Assembly (NCBI RefSeq): GCF_000151315.2
Contig: NW_011887308.1
Location: forward strand, 470,951-534,950
Origin: Capsaspora owczarzaki ATCC 30864
Taxonomy: Eukaryota; Opisthokonta; Filasterea
DNA: 64,000 nucleotides
Direction: 5' to 3'
Shown here: piece by piece, positions 54,661 through 64,000 of the stretch
How the letters are laid out: every line of letters begins with the position of its first letter
How positions within the stretch are numbered: position 1 is the stretch's first letter
Notes under the pieces: generated by a model
What the model saw: the letters and a program-made list of their open reading frames with translations, nothing else
Told to the model about the DNA's origin: nothing
Databases searched by the model: none
Position numbers and translations under genes: made by a program

Positions 54661-57643
54661 ATGTCGTGGACGGGCGGCCCAGGCGCGCAGCCAGTGTCCA
54701 ACGGCACGCAGCAGGCTGCATCGGTGCCTTCGTATGCATCTGCAGTCACTGGATCCAAGGACGGAGCGCAGCAGCCGGCTGCGGCGTCATCGGCTGGCTC
54801 CGGGTCGACCAACAGTAGCGGGAAGCAGAAGCCGCAGCAGCAGGCTGGAAAGGCCGCCGTCGCTGCACCCTCTGGCACATCGTTCTACTACTCGGGCAAG
54901 AAGCCAGTCACATCTGCGCAACTGGCTCCGGCGCTGACAAAGACCGAAGCGACCCCGCCAACCATCTATCAGGGAGTCGCGCCGACCATCTCACACACCA
55001 GCCATGCCCCGGCTCAGACACAGCTACCATCGCATAGCGCCACTACACAGTACAGTGGCCCAAGCTCGTATTCGAGTTATCCGCCGCCGCCGCCGCTGCC
55101 GCAGCAGCAGCAGCAGCAGCACAAGAACTCGCATCAGCCGCCAATGCCCGGCCAGCAGCAGCAGGGGAAAGGCCCGACTGGGCTGCCACCAGGCAATTAC
55201 CCGCCTGCCATGGTTTCCTACATAGAGCGATCCTATCACGGAGCAACAGACCCGGCCACGCGAGATCAGATCGAAGCCGAGCTTGGCGTCATCATCCGAA
55301 AGGTTCAAGCCCGCAATGCGTTTCATACACACCCGTGGGCAACAGAGCTGCTGCCGGCAGCTGCTCAGCGGGCACAGGAGGCTCAGAACAAGGTGAAGCG
55401 GCGGTGGGACCAAGCAGGTCCCGCTGCACAGTCTGGGCAGCAACCTATGACTTTGTCGTCCCTTGCTGCCTCGTCATCGCAAGGGACTGCCCCACCGTTT
55501 GTTGCTCCGTTTAACATGCAAGCCGCCACAACCGTGCAGGTGCAACAGCACCATCACCAGCAGATGCAGCACTACCAATCAGCTGCGACCCCGTCCTATC
55601 CGCGACCCTCGCAACCCTCCTATCCACCTCCTCCCCTGCAGCCACAGCGACCCCATGATGTGCACTACTTTCCGCCACATCAACAGCAGCAGCAGCCGCC
55701 AAGGCCGCATGGCTACCCACCACCTTTGACACCGCAGCAGCCGTCCTCGTCTCAGTACTCTTCGTACCAAGGACAGCAGCAGCCGTATATTCTGTCACAG
55801 CAGCAGCAGCAGCAGCAGCAACACCCAGCACAGCCGCAACAACCTCCTCCATTAACCGCTCTGGCAGACCCACAGCAGCAGCAGCAGCAGCAGCAAACGG
55901 GACAGGCTGCGCAGCAATATCAACAGCACCTCGAAAACCTGCGTCAAATGCAACAGCAACGGCAGCAGCAAGTGCAGCAGCAATCTTCACAGCCAAGATC
56001 GGCAAGCAACAACAACGGCGTGCAAGGCCAATGGCAGCATCACTCGCAGCAACAACGGTATAGTGGATTTGTGGGTGCTTCGGGAGCCGAGGGCGCCTCC
56101 TCAACCCCGCTAGTGAGCACGAACGCGAGCGGTGCGGTGAGTACGCTCGGGTTTGTGCCTGTTGGACGCCGCAAGCGCTCGCCATCCCCATCGTCGCGAG
56201 ACTCGAGTCGCTCGAGCTCTGTTGAGCGACCAGGACGTCCACTCACCAAAGAGGAGAAGCGCCAGGCGAAAGAAAAGGCAAAGCGCGAGCAGGCATCTGC
56301 GGCCATGAAGGCAGCTGGCTTTGGGGGCCCCAGATTGGATCCTGAGGCGGAGATGAAAAAGAGTTCTCGTGCCGCGCGCTTCCAGCAAGAATTTGCAGAG
56401 CACCAGCGCAAGCAGCTGGCAAGTAAAAAGGCTCGCATCGCCATTAGTGTCAACGCGGATGGCGAAGACCTGGATGGAGACGAACTGGACTGGACCAGCT
56501 GGGCAATTCGAGGCACGAGCGGCGAGCTTGAGAAGCGCTATCTTCGCTTGACCTCCGCGCCAGATCCATCCACGGTGCGGCCAGAATCTGTGCTGTCCCA
56601 GTCTCTCGATATGGTCAAGAACGCATGGAAGGCCGACAACGACTACAAGTACGCTTGGGAGCAATTAAAGTCGATTCGACAGGATCTGACGGTAAGGTGG
56701 TGGAGGGTTTTTTGGTGGGTTTTTTCTTTTTCCGTTGGAGTGTTGCCTCCATCAATCTTCATTTGTTTGTCTCGTTTTCGCTTTGACTGACTTTTTGTGC
56801 ATTCGGACAGGTCCAAAATATCAAAAATTCGTTCACGGTGAAAGTCTACGAGACACACGCGCGTATCGCACTGGAAAAGGGCGACGTGGGCGAGTTCAAC
56901 CAATGCCAAGCCCAGCTCAAGGAGCTGTACAAGGACGGCATTCTCGGCAGCGTGTTTGAGTTTACGGGCTACCGCGTTCTCTATGCCATTTTCATCAATA
57001 ACAGCTTGGGTATGTTGTAGTTTTTTTGACTGTTTGTTGTCTTGCTTTTTTGTTGCTTTTTTGTTGTTGTTTGTGTTTTTGGCAATTGTGCAGTTGCTGG
57101 CGAGCATTCCGTCCTGATCATTGCTTGGTTGTCTTGCAGATGTAACAAATGCGCTTGCGGCTCTTACGCCTGCCGTGCGCGAGAGCCAGGCAGTGGCTCA
57201 TGCGTTGGCGGTCAGACACGCCGTGGCGCTCGGAAATTATCGGCGCTTTTTCAAGCTCTACCTGTCGGCACCGTTCATGAGCGGCTATCTCATGGACTGG
57301 TTTGTTGATCGGGAGCGGGCCAAGGCCCTTGCGGTGATGGTCAAGGCGTAAGCGGGCTTGGTTTGGCTTTTTTGGTGCTAAAGTGTTGGGGTGTGTGCAC
57401 ACTCGGCTCACTGTGAGGTTGACTGCAATGTACTGGGGATACAGGTACCGACCGTCATTGACCATGGCGTTCTTGCAAACGGAGCTCGCGTTTGAGACTG
57501 CCGAGGATTGTGACGCGTTTGTGCGCGGCGCAGGTTTGACACCCTCGGACGATGGGTTGACGTTGGATTGCACGGTCGCTTCCACCGCGTCTGCTGGGCC
57601 CACACCAGTGCCACTCCCGATGAGCAAGCGTGTCACCAAGTGA
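54661..57643 (+). CDS. LENG8: SAC3/GANP-domain protein, LENG8/Thp3 type
   Basis: Four exons, 54661-56691, 56811-57009, 57140-57347 and 57445-57643, give about 878 residues. The first 530 residues are Gln, Pro and Tyr-rich and disordered, with a short conserved-looking helix near residues 180-230 ([21 protein letters not shown]). A basic Ser-Arg segment ([18 protein letters not shown]) follows, then [14 protein letters not shown]. The SAC3/GANP region starts near 615: [20 protein letters not shown], then [39 protein letters not shown], then [18 protein letters not shown] and [18 protein letters not shown]8 and yeast Thp3 act with CSN12 in transcription elongation, splicing and mRNA export. The C-terminal winged-helix part is in exon 4. 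Confidence 0.9.
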
Positions 57644-58180
57644 AGAGATTGGTCAAGACGCGATCAACATTCAATTGTTCCAACAATTACATGGATTTTC
57701 TTGCTGTTCTTGTTCCATGTTGAAAGAAAGGCCTTCCGCAGTCTGGATGGCACAAGGATCTCAGACTGGAGTACACAAGAAGGTTCTGGGGGGAAAAAAA
57801 AATCGTATTAAGGACACAATACACACAAAATGGAAAACACTGAAACACAAAACAAGCAACGACAAAGCAGACGAGGGTTGTCACAAGCTTTACGCCGATA
57901 GGGGAGGGGGGGTGATATCGGTTAAAGCAAGGACATAATGACAAGGGGTGGGGGGAGGGGGCAAGGTGCGGAGAGAGGTGAGAGGGGAAAAGTTATTAGT
58001 CGAGGGAAACTAAGCAGGGATTCTGACGGAGAAAACACGAAACAAAACGAACAAACGAAGAGCTCGACGCCTCAGAGCTCAACAAAGGACTCGAGCGGTA
58101 ATCGAGATTCAGCGTTGAACGTTCAAAAGGTGTGGGGCTTTGCATTCGTTTCTTGCTTGATGTTGTCTGGCGTTGTCCGT
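57644..58180. other. Convergent intergenic region
   Basis: About 540 bp separate the LENG8-type stop from the G-gamma stop. Purine-rich runs (GGGGAGGGGG) lie near 57900-57965 and A-rich tracts near 57790-57870. No gene is visible. Confidence 0.5.
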
Positions 58181-59306
58181 TTAGAGAACCAGGCAGCCCT
58201 TGCCTTTGTCCTTGGCGTAGGGGTTTTCCTTATCGTCGAGGCGGCCCCAGATGGACGGGATCAAGGGATCCTTCGTGTCCTTGCAATAATCCTTGAGCCT
58301 GTGAAGTGGAAACAAAAAAAAAAAAAAAAAAAAAATGAGAATCAAACAACAACATCAAAACGATATTTTTTTTTTTTTTTTTTTTTTGTGATGATTGTTT
58401 TTTCAAAAATAACAATAATAAAATAAAAATAAAAATAGTTTAAAACACTGACGAAACAAGTCAAGTTCCACTGTCCCGCTGTCCCGCTGCTTGTTGTGAG
58501 ACAGTCACGGTGCGTTCACACCAACCACAGAGAGAAGGGGAGAAAAGGGCAGCGAAAACCCGCGACAAAAGCGAGAGAGAGAGAGAGAGAGAGCAAGAGA
58601 GAGAGAAGAGAGAGAAAAAAAAAACACTTCCACAACACTGAAAAAAAAAAAAAAAAAAAAAACGTTCCATCGTTGTGCCTTTTGTTGTCGCCGCTCCGCT
58701 GCAAAAGCCAGCGGACGACTGGCGAGCGAATGGAATCCGACCGCGTGTGCGGCTGACGCTGGATGCTGGATTCAAAGGCAGGAGGACGGGCGAACAAAAA
58801 AAAGCGAGGGAAACGAACGAACATTCGAAAACAAAAAAAAAAAAAAAAAAACTATTGTATTTTTTGTATGTTTATTCCGCTGCCTCTTTTTTTTTTTTTC
58901 CTTTTTTTTTTTGGCGACTGATTTCTTGCTTGGGGCGACGTGCGACCCCGCTGAGACTGCGCCTGTCGACGTGCGTCGGGCTGTTGACAAGCACTACGCG
59001 AGCGCAGATCAAACAGCGTCTCTCACAGCCAGAGCGAAAAGAGAAGGAGCTCAAAAAAAAAAAAAAAAGCGTTGAGCTATTTCCGTCCTTTTTTTTTTTT
59101 TTTTTTTTCTTGGCCTTCCTTGCATTCATTCGGCAATGAGAAAGGCGAAGGCGAAGGCGAAGAGAGAGAAGATAGTCGAGGCAATGGGACAAGAGCCTGG
59201 GCACTCACAGCTTGGCAGCCTCGGACACCTTGATGCGGTTGAACTTGAGCTCTGCGCTCAAAGCATCGACTGTCTTCTTCATGCGCTCTGTCTTTTGGTC
59301 AACCAT
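58181..59306 (-). CDS. Heterotrimeric G-protein gamma subunit
   Basis: Two minus-strand exons, 59209-59306 and 58181-58298, give 71 residues, the normal length for G-gamma. The helix MVDQKTERMKKTVDALSAEL continues into KFNRIKVSEAAKLLKDYC, matching the conserved (L/I)ERIKVSKAAADLMxYC block of animal subunits. The second exon gives DPLIPSIWGRLDDKENPY, in place of the usual DPLLxGxPxSENPF, and ends CLVL. A final Leu predicts geranylgeranylation of the CaaX cysteine. The protein pairs with G-beta to anchor it at the membrane and signal downstream of GPCRs. The 910-bp intron is full of A, T and GA-type simple repeats, which explains why such a small gene is easy to miss. Confidence 0.92.
58299..59208 (-). 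repeat. Simple-repeat-rich G-gamma intron
   Basis: The single intron of the G-gamma gene contains long A or T runs (58314-58335, 58367-58387, 58640-58662, 58833-58850, 59054-59068, 59091-59109) and a GA-rich tract near 58575-58615. Frames through it encode only low-complexity peptides. Confidence 0.8.
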
Positions 59307-60127
59307 GATTGAATCGTAATAATAAAAAGCTTTGTTCTAAACTGTAAAAATGACTGCGTTTCGAACTTGACGACTTATTTTGTTGTATCGTTGTTATTCG
59401 ACTATTTCGCTTGTTGTTGTTGCCATGCTGTCATGTTGCTCGCTGTCGTTGAAGTTTTACTGCGAATCGGAAGAGACGCGAAATCTTTAGGAAAAAAAGC
59501 GGATTCAAATTGAACAACGAACGAACCGATCCAGTGGCAACAATCTACTTTTCAAAGAACAACCTAGAAATCATGCATTGCGATTTGAACTCTTTTGCTG
59601 AGATGGCGTCACTGCAGGCGGAACTTGAAAATAGAAGAAAAAAAAAACCATCAAAATCAAAGTGAACTGTGTTGGTGTTGTAGAGCTCGCTCGCTTGTCC
59701 GCACAAGCCCGGTCGCGCGCGCGTTCCAAGGTTTTTATCATAAATCTGAAATGGATGGATGAGATCTCCAAGTTGCCTCACTGATTGGTGGGTGTCTTCC
59801 AGCTGAAAATGCAAACCACGGTGTCTTAAAATCCCACAGAAAAGCTCAAGTCTCGCGCAAGATAATTGTATAGAGTCAGGTGCTTGACAGTCAAGAGGAC
59901 AGCAACACAAAACGACAGACAAACAAACAAACAAAAGAAATTCACAACCAACAACAAAGAAAGCAAGGGTCAAGCACAAAATCAAACAAACAACCACACA
60001 AACAACCAAACAAACAAAAAAAAAACCAGAAAGAAAGCAGGGTCAAGCACACTAGAGCTAGCTCGACCATGACCTCTTCGAAACAATAATCCGGCAATCA
60101 GCCATGTAAAAAAACAACTCGCCAGCA
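59307..60127. other. Intergenic region before the MACPF gene
   Basis: About 820 bp contain CAAA/ACAA-rich repeats at 59905-60050 and an A-run near 59637-59648. A minus-strand frame at 59545-60009 is low-complexity and unsupported. Confidence 0.5.
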
Positions 60128-63100
60128 TCATTCATCATAAAACGCCACACGGCGCCGCTCGGCATATTCGACACGTTGGGCCGCACGGATACGCGCCTGA
60201 ACGACGTCAATGTACAAGGGCAAGGTGAGGTGCATGCGATCGCTGGTCGCAACTCCGACAAGGACATGCACGCATCCCGATCGAACGTCTGCCTCGTGCC
60301 GAACAGAGTCCAACACCAGCGCGTTTCCAGTCCCATTCATAACCTGGCACTGCGCCGAAACAATCGTCAAAAGACGCGCCGGCGAAGAACTGTCCGTCAC
60401 GACAAAGTCAGAGACCGAGGGGAAGTCACGCTCGGCATTCACAACACCCGTCGAAAACGTCAGTGGCACGGTCGTCTCGGCACCGTTGCTTGAAGTGGAA
60501 TGGAACACAATGCTCGAGTTGTTGCTCAGCTGGAAGCGAACTGGAAGCACAAGCTCGGACAGGGCTTGGTTGTCAGCGGGAGCCACAGACACACCCTGGC
60601 TGGTGGACTTGACCAGCTCTGGAGAACTGAGAGAAACGCTCAGCACGTCGCCATCATGGGCTGGCTCGGCGAGCTTGATAACAAACTGGTAGGCAGTACT
60701 GGAACGACCGCGGGTTGAAATACGCACCGAGGAAATCTTCACCTCTCGCGCAATGCCTGCATTTCCGGACGTCAGGATTGCGTCCGAGCTGGAAGCCAGA
60801 TGTAAGGCAAGCCCGGCAGTGGTCGGACGCAGAAGCTGCACGACAAAATCGAGCCGGGTCAGGAAGGCGTCATCGGTGATCGTGGAGAGGCGGTCGCGGC
60901 CTGGGTATTGGGCGATTGGCGAGTCGCGAGTGACGGGATCGTTAAACGTCAAGCGAGCCTGCAACGTGTTCAAGTCGTCAATGCCGGCACTCTCGAGCAG
61001 GTCAACTGTCGCAGAAAACAGCAACGTGCGGCTCAGCACATCGTCTCCTTGCCGGCTGTACGACAACAGCGGAGTGACGGACGAGAGGCTCGTGCTGGTC
61101 GGATTGCGAGACAGGTGAACAGTCCATTCCAGATCGCCAATCTCTGTCAGCATACGAGAGCGCACAGTCATATTCTGGCTGATGGGAACCAACCCATTGC
61201 CGCTGTTGATGGTGAGATAGTGCGGCTCCATCCGCTGGAAACGCGTTCGTTGCAGCAAGGCTGCTTGGTCGGACGGACTCAGTTGGCCAGTGACAATGAC
61301 CTCTTCAATTGCAACATTGTCTCCATAGTGGACAACAGTGCCGGTTGCCGCAGTGCGACTGACAAAGCGGAAACGAAGCGGCAGTGTGCTCAACTGCTCG
61401 TTCGTTGCTTTAATGTCAAACCAGTCGCGCTGCAACGACCGCACCACCAGTCCCGACGACGTGGCGAGCATGAAGAGACGGCCATACGTAACTGGCGAAG
61501 AGATGCCTGTCGTAACGCTCGACGGAGAAATGATGCGCAATCGCTCGAGGCCCACGTCGACGACCGGCTGCTTTCGGAAGGAGCTGGCGCCGTACGCCCT
61601 CCAGCCAGTGAAAAAGTCTGGATGCTGTGCGCTGTAGCAACCCCAGCGCTGGAAGATGTACCAGTTGTCGTCATGGTCACCACCGCGCCGAACAAACGCG
61701 TTCTCAGGGTGATCGCCGAACAGGTTACATTCGACCGCGCGGTCCACATGGGCTGCATTGGTCAAGTAGACGCCGGCTTTGCATGAGGGACGCTCCATGC
61801 ACGCTTGCTTACACTGGTCGAAAGAGACGCCCTTGACCTGATAGATGCCAGCCGGTCCGTTGTCGCTCGCACGGTTTGCAGATTGGATGACCTCGGACCA
61901 CGACTCGTGCTGGACTGGTGCACAAGTCGTGTGTGGATTCTTGCACATTGTACAAGCTTCTCCATTAAAGTAGCGGCTTGAATCACCACACGACGAGCAG
62001 ACAACGCCATCAGGAAGGTTGACAATGTCCATGTGCGTGTCTGCCACGTTCTCGTTCGACGCTGGCACCTGACGAGCAATCAGCCTGCCTTGCTTGGGGT
62101 CCTCTGCCATGACCATGTGATTGCTTGCCGAGATGACTTGAGAGAGGGTAACATAGTCGCCAAAGTGCACTCCCACCTCGTCTGCCTTGGCCGGGACTTC
62201 GCAGTCAGCACCAGGTGTGCTTGCGCACACTTGCAGGTAGAAACGGGTTAAAAGGTCGAGCTTCAAGCCGACAAGCTCCTGGTTGGTGCCATTGGACAAA
62301 CGCGCGACAGCCAGCACCTGCAGCACGGGCACCAACTTGTACTTGATCGGAACTGGATTCTTCGACACCGTCGTGCTCCACTCTTTGTCACCGTCCATGT
62401 TTGTGGGGTCTTCCGGATCATTTGTGCCTGCGGTTGGGTCACCACCCATGAACGTCTCGCGGCGGGACTCGGTGCGATCCTTGACGGCTTGCTTAAGGGA
62501 GCTTTGCTTGCTGATGCTCAAGGACGTGTCGATGGAGCTCGACTCGATTCCAGAAGACGAAAGCGACAATGATGACTTGAAGGCATCCGACTGTTCCACG
62601 CTCGACTCAAACTCGGTTTGTGCCATGGTGTACACTCGAATGGACTTCCCGCCCATGTGGACGCCGATGAGGGTGTGGGTCCCCACCTTGTCCAAAAACC
62701 GAAGGTAAAGGTCGCCACAGTTTGCATGGATTGCGGTGCACGCCGAACGATCCTTGCTCACTCCAGCGTGCGAGGGAAGCACAAGACCATCACAGCACGC
62801 GGGCGGCGGGAGCGCGTTGAACATTTCAATGACATGGTCGGCGAGCGGAGGCGTGTCATCCAGGAACTCTGCCACATATGTCAAGACGGTGCCAATGGTG
62901 GTGATTGAAACAGATTCGGACGACTGATGCATCTCTGAGGCCTGCTTGTAGTCGTTCGACGCCGAAAACTTGGCACCTCCACCTTCAACGAGAGCACTGA
63001 ACGAGAAGGAGGTTTCGATGGACACGTCCACTTCCAAGCTTTCTGCGTACTCGGACGAGGTCGTTACGAGGTGGGAACGACTGTCAAACTGCGCGGAAGC

Positions 63101-64000
63101 GTACGGAATGACGGCGACGCGGTCAGGAAGCATCGTGCTGCCATCAGCGGTCATGCGACGCATCGAGTAATCCACCTTGAGGACAGGCAAGGTGAACCCG
63201 GGATCGACACCGGACGACGGAAGAGGGTTGCCCTTGAAGATGTGGTATCCGAATCCGAGCATGCCAATGTTCTTGTACGACGTCACGCCACTCCCAGGCA
63301 TGTTGATTGTCGCTCGTGCAGATGCCATACGAGCGTCCAGCTCCAGCTGCTCGAGAGCAACCGTTTTGGTCGGCAGATCGGACTCTTGGCGAGTGTGGGA
63401 CGCAGACAGCTCGTTTTGCAGATCGACCACCTCGAGTTCGACGGACAGCTTGGCCAAGTCCATGCTTGTGCGTGAGTCGACAACTTGGCTCTCGAAACGC
63501 GCTGACAGCGTGTCGCGAGCAATCTGCGCAACAAGCAACTCGGCGGAGAGGTGCGGCTCGCCTAGTTGGATCAAGGATTCAACACGCGAGATTGTGCTGT
63601 TGAGTTCGAGGATGCGGGTCTCGGCGAGAATTGGCCAAACGGCAGCAGATGGATCGAGGCCTGTGTTGACATCGCCGTTCGAGCAGCCATCACGCGAGTA
63701 GCACGACTCGAGGGCACTCGGAGGATCAGAAAGACGTGCACATTCGGATGGAGTTGCAGTGGGCCAGAAATGCGGCGGATGGGATGGATCGCGGCGAGTA
63801 CAGGTGATGTTACGAGTGCGAGTGCCAGCGCCGCACGCAGGTTCACAGGATGACCACGTCGACACTTCCCACTTGAGCTCACATCCAGAAGTGCAGTTGC
63901 AGCTCGGGCAGGTTGTGGAGTTTGGCTTCTGGAGACCGTGCATCTCACAGAGAGACGCCGAAACTGGAACTTCCGAGCCGCTACTGCCAGTGTTGTGCAA
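60128..64000 (-). CDS. MACPF protein with TSP1 and PAN/apple-like domains, partial at the window edge
   Basis: One open exon encodes 1290 residues and continues past position 64000, so the N-terminus and any signal peptide are missing. Visible order: a thrombospondin type 1 repeat at residues about 44-96 (WEVSTWSSCEPACGAGTRTR); a long helical, coiled-coil-like stretch at about 120-225; then a MACPF domain opening with GFGYHIFKGNPLPS...DPGF and carrying the signature VGTHTLIGVHMGGKS near 440. A small Cys cluster (CSSCGDSSRYF...CTMC) follows near 685, then a PAN/apple-like module at about 735-810 (SFDQCKQACMERPSCKAGVY). The last 480 residues look like beta-rich repeats of unknown type. MACPF proteins insert into or attack membranes, or act in adhesion. 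Here an extracellular predatory, defensive or adhesive role is possible. The tail ends RRVAFYDE with no membrane helix. Confidence 0.8.
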   Translation of the reverse strand: MHNTGSSGSEVPVSASLCEMHGLQKPNSTTCPSCNCTSGCELKWEVSTWSSCEPACGAGTRTRNITCTRRDPSHPPHFWPTATPSECARLSDPPSALESCYSRDGCSNGDVNTGLDPSAAVWPILAETRILELNSTISRVESLIQLGEPHLSAELLVAQIARDTLSARFESQVVDSRTSMDLAKLSVELEVVDLQNELSASHTRQESDLPTKTVALEQLELDARMASARATINMPGSGVTSYKNIGMLGFGYHIFKGNPLPSSGVDPGFTLPVLKVDYSMRRMTADGSTMLPDRVAVIPYASAQFDSRSHLVTTSSEYAESLEVDVSIETSFSFSALVEGGGAKFSASNDYKQASEMHQSSESVSITTIGTVLTYVAEFLDDTPPLADHVIEMFNALPPPACCDGLVLPSHAGVSKDRSACTAIHANCGDLYLRFLDKVGTHTLIGVHMGGKSIRVYTMAQTEFESSVEQSDAFKSSLSLSSSGIESSSIDTSLSISKQSSLKQAVKDRTESRRETFMGGDPTAGTNDPEDPTNMDGDKEWSTTVSKNPVPIKYKLVPVLQVLAVARLSNGTNQELVGLKLDLLTRFYLQVCASTPGADCEVPAKADEVGVHFGDYVTLSQVISASNHMVMAEDPKQGRLIARQVPASNENVADTHMDIVNLPDGVVCSSCGDSSRYFNGEACTMCKNPHTTCAPVQHESWSEVIQSANRASDNGPAGIYQVKGVSFDQCKQACMERPSCKAGVYLTNAAHVDRAVECNLFGDHPENAFVRRGGDHDDNWYIFQRWGCYSAQHPDFFTGWRAYGASSFRKQPVVDVGLERLRIISPSSVTTGISSPVTYGRLFMLATSSGLVVRSLQRDWFDIKATNEQLSTLPLRFRFVSRTAATGTVVHYGDNVAIEEVIVTGQLSPSDQAALLQRTRFQRMEPHYLTINSGNGLVPISQNMTVRSRMLTEIGDLEWTVHLSRNPTSTSLSSVTPLLSYSRQGDDVLSRTLLFSATVDLLESAGIDDLNTLQARLTFNDPVTRDSPIAQYPGRDRLSTITDDAFLTRLDFVVQLLRPTTAGLALHLASSSDAILTSGNAGIAREVKISSVRISTRGRSSTAYQFVIKLAEPAHDGDVLSVSLSSPELVKSTSQGVSVAPADNQALSELVLPVRFQLSNNSSIVFHSTSSNGAETTVPLTFSTGVVNAERDFPSVSDFVVTDSSSPARLLTIVSAQCQVMNGTGNALVLDSVRHEADVRSGCVHVLVGVATSDRMHLTLPLYIDVVQARIRAAQRVEYAERRRVAFYDE

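Overview
This window is nuclear DNA from a compact, intron-rich eukaryote. Introns are short (about 45-120 bp is typical), with GTGAGT/GTAAGT-like donors and CAG/TAG acceptors. Intergenic gaps are mostly 90-800 bp, and coding exons are GC-rich with Gln, Ala, Ser and Pro homopolymers. Gene content (BORCS7-like, survivin-like BIR protein, TRIC channel, CCZ1, LENG8/SAC3, AIRAPL, G-gamma, a FERM-LRR protein with tyrosine motifs) points to a unicellular relative of animals. A filasterean such as Capsaspora would fit, but the species is an inference from gene content, not proven. I built the gene models by hand from splice sites, reading-frame phase and family similarity, and give exon coordinates for each.

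Layout. Positions 1-4700 hold no gene I can support. Then, in order: a FERM-LRR scaffold (+, 4711-9905); a small probable mitochondrial protein (+); TOM22 (+); a TRIC cation channel (-); BORCS7 (-); a TTC39/IML2 TPR protein (+); Mediator MED7 (-); isoprenylcysteine methyltransferase ICMT (-); decapping enzyme DCP2 (+); an intronless trypsin-like protease (+); two tandem NLR-style LRR genes built from 84-bp cassette exons (+, 27037-32101); an MFS transporter broken by an assembly gap (-); a Crinkler/RHS-type ATPase-nuclease with a SAP-like N-terminus (-); a C7orf50/WKF nucleolar protein (+); ribosomal protein uL3 (-); a survivin-like BIR protein (+); a Gln-rich protein of unknown function (+); peroxisomal 2-hydroxyacyl-CoA lyase (+); AIRAPL/ZFAND2B (-); CCZ1 (+); LENG8/SAC3 (+); a G-protein gamma subunit (-); and a large MACPF-TSP1-PAN protein running off the right edge (-).

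The genes do not form one pathway. Some themes recur. Mitochondria: TOM22 and the small presequence protein. Lysosome and endosome: BORCS7 and CCZ1. Prenylation: ICMT, with two CaaX proteins it could methylate (AIRAPL and G-gamma). Many neighbours are head-to-head (BORCS7/TTC39, ICMT/DCP2, CR protein/WKF, uL3/survivin, AIRAPL/CCZ1) or closely convergent.

The most interesting parts are the 12-cassette LRR gene, in which exons and introns were duplicated together and every cassette has the same splice phase; an ITAM-shaped tyrosine motif in the FERM-LRR protein; an apparently intact Crinkler-type ATPase-nuclease carrying a SAP-like DNA-binding segment; and the MACPF-TSP1-PAN protein.
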